From Verrucomicrobiales bacterium (GTDB taxonomy: Bacteria > Verrucomicrobiota > Verrucomicrobiia > Verrucomicrobiales > DEV007): DNA of 64,000 nucleotides. Position numbers and translations under genes: made by a program. Location of the stretch: NCBI GenBank assembly GCA_029213005.1, contig JARGPI010000015.1, positions 62,001 to 126,000 on the forward strand, given 5' to 3'. Positions 60,193 through 64,000 of this stretch are shown here, piece by piece (positions within the stretch are counted from its first letter, which is position 1; every line of letters starts with the position of its first letter). The notes beneath the pieces were generated by a model. It saw only the letters and a program-made list of their open reading frames with translations, was not told the DNA's origin and ran no database searches.

Positions 60193-60316
60193 CGTGCGCG
60201 AGAGGTTCGCAGCGGAAACAGAGATCGACAAGGTCTAATCGATATCGTTTTCGATGCGGGCGCGAGTATCACATTTTTCACCGCTTTTGACAATCTTTCT
60301 CGGCCCAAATATAAAA

Positions 60317-63300
60317 TTATCTGTCGAAAGGAACCATCTCACGACCGGATGCAACGGCGTTAGCCCAATCCTTCACCAACGCTAACTCCCCGGTGGTCAA
60401 TTCGTAACGGGCAAGTTCCTGCTCCAGTGTATCGAGGCGATCCCACTTCCCGTAGAGCTGAATCACTTTCCTCAGGTCAAAACCAATGGAATGTTTTGTG
60501 ATTTCCATAAGCGCCCGCTCGGCGGTCTCAAACGCATTCCCGGAGATCAGGAAATCGAGGTAGCTCTCCAGAAACGGGACATCCGCTTTTCTGAAATAGC
60601 GGATATTCTCGAAAAACTGCGTGTAAAGCGCCGTCGCCAAATCCCGGTGACCCAGTTCGTTGAGGAGTTGAGGCACCTTCCAGTGGCGTTGCAGGGTCGG
60701 GTAGCCGGGAATGTTGGAGCGCCCGAAGAAGAAGTAGGAATCCGCCAGCCTCATCAGAGCGGCGTGGCTTTCGAGCAAGCGGTTCCGATCTTCAATCGCT
60801 GAGAAAAACCGGATCTGAATTTCGGGATAGCCCTCAAAAAATGTAGCCCCGGACCGCAGGGTTTCTTTAACTTCGCGGGCGGCAAGGCTTTTTCCTTCCT
60901 CTCCCAAAGTCGACGCGATAAGTAAGGCGATTTCGTATCGGTCAGGGGAGAGCGTTTCTTTCAGCCCGGCAAGCTCGGCTTCCAACGTTTCGCCCAAATA
61001 ACCGGAAATTAATCTCGCCGGAATCATAGCCTCCCGATGATTGCGGAACGACTCGAAGCCCGCGATGTGAGCCTTCAGGAATTCCCGATGCTCGTAGGAC
61101 CAGGTTGCAAGTGCGTGGGCGGGCCCCGGCTGACGCCCCATTCCCGCCAGAAATGTTTTCAACTCGCGGGAGATCAGTTCGCTATCATCACGCGATTCCC
61201 GCACCAGGATCTCAAGAATCATTAACTGAATCTCACTCCGCACGGCGGCATCTTTTTCATTCCGGCGATAAATTTTCAACAAGCTGACCGCCTCGCCGGT
61301 TTCTCCCCGTTTTACAAACAGTTCCGCCATCTTTTGAGTGAGATCCTGAGACCGGTATTGCAAAGCGACCCGAGACAGCCATTTCAGCTCTTTTTTCGTG
61401 GTTTTGTCACGAGTTTCAAAAATCCGAAAGTAGCTGTCGAGCGCTTTCATCTCCGTCTCGACGCCTTTTTGCGCGTAGCTGATTTGGTCGAGCCACTTGA
61501 GCGCTTCATCATAAGCACCACTTTTGATCAACAAGGTAGCTCCGAGTAGCAGGTCCCAGCTACTCGATTCACTGCGGTGTCTTTTCTGGGTCAGGACGCG
61601 GAGGAGCGCTTCGTCGTCTCCGGAATAATAATAGGCGTTAATCAATTCGTCCTGGTAGGCGAGGTGGGAAGTGGTTTTCAGTGGGGGCTCACCTTCTCTC
61701 GATGCCGGCGGCTGACTGAGCTGGGCGAGCAGATCGATATTCCGCGAATGCCAAAGCAGCCGGGCGTGCTGCTCGTTGATGTACTCAGCGGTCAAACCCG
61801 GTGGCGCTGGAAGCTCGCCCGACTCCAGCTTATCCAGAACATCGAGCGCCGGGCCGGGATATTGCGCCTTTTCCGCCGAACTGAAAAGCCCCCGGATCGG
61901 AGCGTAATCCTCCGTCCCGTTGAGCACTTCCCGATAATAAATATCGGCCGCTTCCCTGACATAACCGAATTTGGTAAGATCACGGGCCAGATCGAGACGC
62001 CCATCGAGTGATTTAAATTCCGGCAACGCCCGCTCAATCAGCAATCGCCGATCCACGGCACTTTTCCCATTCAACCAGGTCACGATTCGATAAGCTTCGA
62101 ATCTTTCAAAAATCCGGTAGGAATCATCAGAGGTTGAAATCGAGAATGGCTCGCCGCCAAAAGCCCTCGCATAGGTATCGGACTGTCTCACTTTGCGGGG
62201 CAGCAGTTCATTGTAAAACCGCAGTTCGCTTTGGAGCCGCTCCCACCCAAAATAATCACTCGTGAACCGGATCTCGTTTCCATGCATCCTTGGTCGTAAC
62301 TCCAGAATCTCGCTGGAAACTTCTTCCAGAGCGGTGAATGCCGACTCGTAGTCGCCGGAAAGATGACTGAACAAAGCGGTCGCCTGAGCGGTAGTCAGTG
62401 CCGTCGAAAAGGGATTTTCGCTGAGTTCCGAGCGGATCGCGGCCACAAAGGCCTCGCGCTCGCTGATCGAATCACAGGCCCGATAGCGATCGGAAACGGT
62501 CACTTGCTTCAAGCCGGGAAACGCCCCGCCGTACTCCAGGCCCAGATCCTGATCGAGCGCTTTGTCAAGCCATTCCGCCTGTTTCCGCGGATGCCCGGAC
62601 CAATCGGCGAGTTGCGAAGCAAAAAAGGCAAATTGAGGTTCATCGACGTGGGCTTCTCCGAAACGCGCCGCTTCCTCAAAGCGGTTATGATTCCGCCATT
62701 CGGAAAAAATATGATTTACGACCTGCGACGGCAACTCCTTGTGACAAAGGTATTCGACCCATTCCGGTGCCGCTGAATCGCCCTGATTCTTTACTCCGAG
62801 AAACGCGGCAAAAGTCGCAAGAGACGAAGCCATCGCATTTTCGGGAAAGGCATCCTCTTCGAGCCATTTCAACTGCGCGGGAACGCCGGACTTCACCATA
62901 CCGTTGGCGACCGCAAACAACCCGATCGCATCGTCAGGGAACACCCCGAGCGCCACTTCCGCGATTCCTTTATCATAGCCGGAGTGATGATCGAGCCACC
63001 ACTTTTCGTGCTTTAGATCGAGCTGATTTCCGATTTTAGAAATCCACTCCTCCTTATCTGGTAGCGGCCGGATCACTTTGCCCAGCTCTTCCAGCGCCCG
63101 GAGCCTCACTGCGTATTTATCCCGGGGTCGACGCTCAAACTCCGGATGAGTCCGTCCCTCACTCCAATCGGCAAAGACATCCTCGGCTTCCAGCTCGATC
63201 ATGGCAAAGGTCTGGAGCTGAAAATTGAACGCTTCGAGAGCAGTCGCAGGATCTTCGACGGCTTCGATCAGCGGCCAAAGCCCGGTTTCCGCCCAGTTTG

Positions 63301-64000
63301 GGAGTGGTTCATCGGCCGTCAACTCGATCACAGATTCCAGTTCCTCACGGGCTCCCGTGGCATCGCCCATTTCCAGTTTGATGAGGGCGAGATCAAACTG
63401 TGCAAGCACGTCCCAGTCCCGGAGCTTGGCCCTTTTGCGATAGACGCGGTGGGCTTCGTCGAGACGGTTATTTTGGTAGTAAAAAGTCGCCAATCGTTCC
63501 AAAAAGTCCGGATCCTGGCCGAATTTCACTTCCAGTCGGCTTCGCATCAAATCCGCTTCGGAGAACCGGAAGTCTTTCTCCAACATTCGAATCAGATTCT
63601 CCCAGTTCTCGATGGTGGCCTCCCCGTCACCGCGGGAAATGATCTGCCGACTGTAATAAATCGCCGAATTCAGATCCCCGAGTCGGCTCGCCAGATCGCC
63701 AAGTTCATCGAGTAACTCGTCGTTTTGACCCGACATATAATAAGCCTTTTTCATCGAATCGAAGGCTTCCCTGTGATGCCCCATCGCGAGATGTATCCTG
63801 CCCAGTGCCTCGGGGAAAAACCGGTCGAAAGGCTTCTTCTGAGCCGCTTCCAAATAGCGGTCTTTTAACCAGTCGAGCAGAAAATTCCGGCTTGCTACGG
63901 TGACTTGCGATTCAAATTGTTTGCGACGCTGCAGCTGATCGGTCTCCCGGTAGACCAGATCCATCTGGGCTTTCAACGCGGCCTGAGGTTTCTTCTGCTC
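60317..64000 (-). CDS. Giant TPR protein, N-terminal end outside the window
   Basis: The minus-strand frame is open from the right edge (64000) to the TAA at 60317, giving at least 1228 residues. The first codons inside the window (EQKKPQAALKAQMDLVYRET) are mid-protein, so the true start lies outside. The body is made of helical pairs of tetratricopeptide type: RFFPEALGRIHLAMGHHREAFDSMKKAY, DELLDELGDLASRLGDLNSAIYYSRQI, LERLATFYYQNNRLDEAHRVYRKRAK, and LIKSGAYDEALKWLDQI. No membrane segment is seen in this part. It probably serves as a scaffold for a large complex. The missing N terminus may hold a signal or enzyme domain. Confidence 0.8.
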   Translation of the reverse strand, partial: EQKKPQAALKAQMDLVYRETDQLQRRKQFESQVTVASRNFLLDWLKDRYLEAAQKKPFDRFFPEALGRIHLAMGHHREAFDSMKKAYYMSGQNDELLDELGDLASRLGDLNSAIYYSRQIISRGDGEATIENWENLIRMLEKDFRFSEADLMRSRLEVKFGQDPDFLERLATFYYQNNRLDEAHRVYRKRAKLRDWDVLAQFDLALIKLEMGDATGAREELESVIELTADEPLPNWAETGLWPLIEAVEDPATALEAFNFQLQTFAMIELEAEDVFADWSEGRTHPEFERRPRDKYAVRLRALEELGKVIRPLPDKEEWISKIGNQLDLKHEKWWLDHHSGYDKGIAEVALGVFPDDAIGLFAVANGMVKSGVPAQLKWLEEDAFPENAMASSLATFAAFLGVKNQGDSAAPEWVEYLCHKELPSQVVNHIFSEWRNHNRFEEAARFGEAHVDEPQFAFFASQLADWSGHPRKQAEWLDKALDQDLGLEYGGAFPGLKQVTVSDRYRACDSISEREAFVAAIRSELSENPFSTALTTAQATALFSHLSGDYESAFTALEEVSSEILELRPRMHGNEIRFTSDYFGWERLQSELRFYNELLPRKVRQSDTYARAFGGEPFSISTSDDSYRIFERFEAYRIVTWLNGKSAVDRRLLIERALPEFKSLDGRLDLARDLTKFGYVREAADIYYREVLNGTEDYAPIRGLFSSAEKAQYPGPALDVLDKLESGELPAPPGLTAEYINEQHARLLWHSRNIDLLAQLSQPPASREGEPPLKTTSHLAYQDELINAYYYSGDDEALLRVLTQKRHRSESSSWDLLLGATLLIKSGAYDEALKWLDQISYAQKGVETEMKALDSYFRIFETRDKTTKKELKWLSRVALQYRSQDLTQKMAELFVKRGETGEAVSLLKIYRRNEKDAAVRSEIQLMILEILVRESRDDSELISRELKTFLAGMGRQPGPAHALATWSYEHREFLKAHIAGFESFRNHREAMIPARLISGYLGETLEAELAGLKETLSPDRYEIALLIASTLGEEGKSLAAREVKETLRSGATFFEGYPEIQIRFFSAIEDRNRLLESHAALMRLADSYFFFGRSNIPGYPTLQRHWKVPQLLNELGHRDLATALYTQFFENIRYFRKADVPFLESYLDFLISGNAFETAERALMEITKHSIGFDLRKVIQLYGKWDRLDTLEQELARYELTTGELALVKDWANAVASGREMVPFDR

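Noticed and set aside
1..64000. tRNA, rRNA, insertion sequences, integrase or prophage genes
   Set aside because: I looked through the intergenic stretches and the proteins and saw no cloverleaf, transposase, integrase or phage structural gene. A tRNAscan or IS search could still find something I missed.

Overview
The window looks like chromosomal DNA from a free-living bacterium of the Planctomycetes-Verrucomicrobia-Chlamydiae group, most likely Verrucomicrobiota. The grounds are the density of families typical of that group (adjacent DUF1549/DUF1553 and DUF1501 proteins, DUF1080, secreted beta-propellers with CXXCH haem sites, several PQQ-type propellers, a Sla1-homology-like secreted protein, a probable PPi-type PEP carboxykinase), a mid-50s GC impression, and few clear Shine-Dalgarno sequences. 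No rRNA, tRNA, CRISPR array, transposase or prophage was seen.

Left part (1-12 kb). A XylR-type regulator cut by the left edge diverges from a four-gene, translationally coupled operon: PfpI/DJ-1 protein, Tat-exported sugar-isomerase-like TIM barrel, pentahaem c-type cytochrome and secreted beta-propeller. This looks like an inducible periplasmic module for a sugar-like substrate. rodA (cell elongation) and moaA (molybdopterin) diverge from a shared palindromic promoter region. A 51-residue membrane peptide, a pseudopilin-like protein and the DUF1549/DUF1553-DUF1501 pair follow, closed by a strong terminator.

12-31 kb. One 2642-residue protein fuses CheB, CheR, about twelve PAS-like units, a histidine kinase and two receiver domains. 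After it come small membrane and lipoprotein genes, a TPR plus PQQ-propeller pair, a DUF1080 protein, an unrecognised cytosolic protein, a 1162-residue probable PPi-PEPCK, and a fatty acid desaturase.

31-48 kb. A five-gene operon runs acylphosphatase, ABC ATPase, ABC permease, helical protein, propeller-haem dehydrogenase. Facing it is a Fe-S assembly operon led by a Fur-family gene with a PerR/Fur-like operator (fur-like, sufC, sufB, Uma2-family gene, sufD). Next come pyrD and an operon of MoeB-rhodanese, PQQ propeller and a secreted serpin-like protein, then an HtrA protease and a two-repeat AP2-domain protein.

48-64 kb. An AddB-like/AddA-like nuclease-helicase pair is followed by an orphan transcription unit with a good promoter and a 13-bp-stem terminator, a coupled glycosyltransferase, HAD, CBM9-like operon, three minus-strand envelope or nucleotide-sugar-type genes, and a giant TPR protein running off the right edge.

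The least explained signal is a dispersed palindromic repeat built on TGTACAGGGTACAGTCC. It occurs as exactly two units 22 bp apart at four loci (10.6, 28.9, 37.7 and 51.1 kb), three between genes and one in frame inside sufD.
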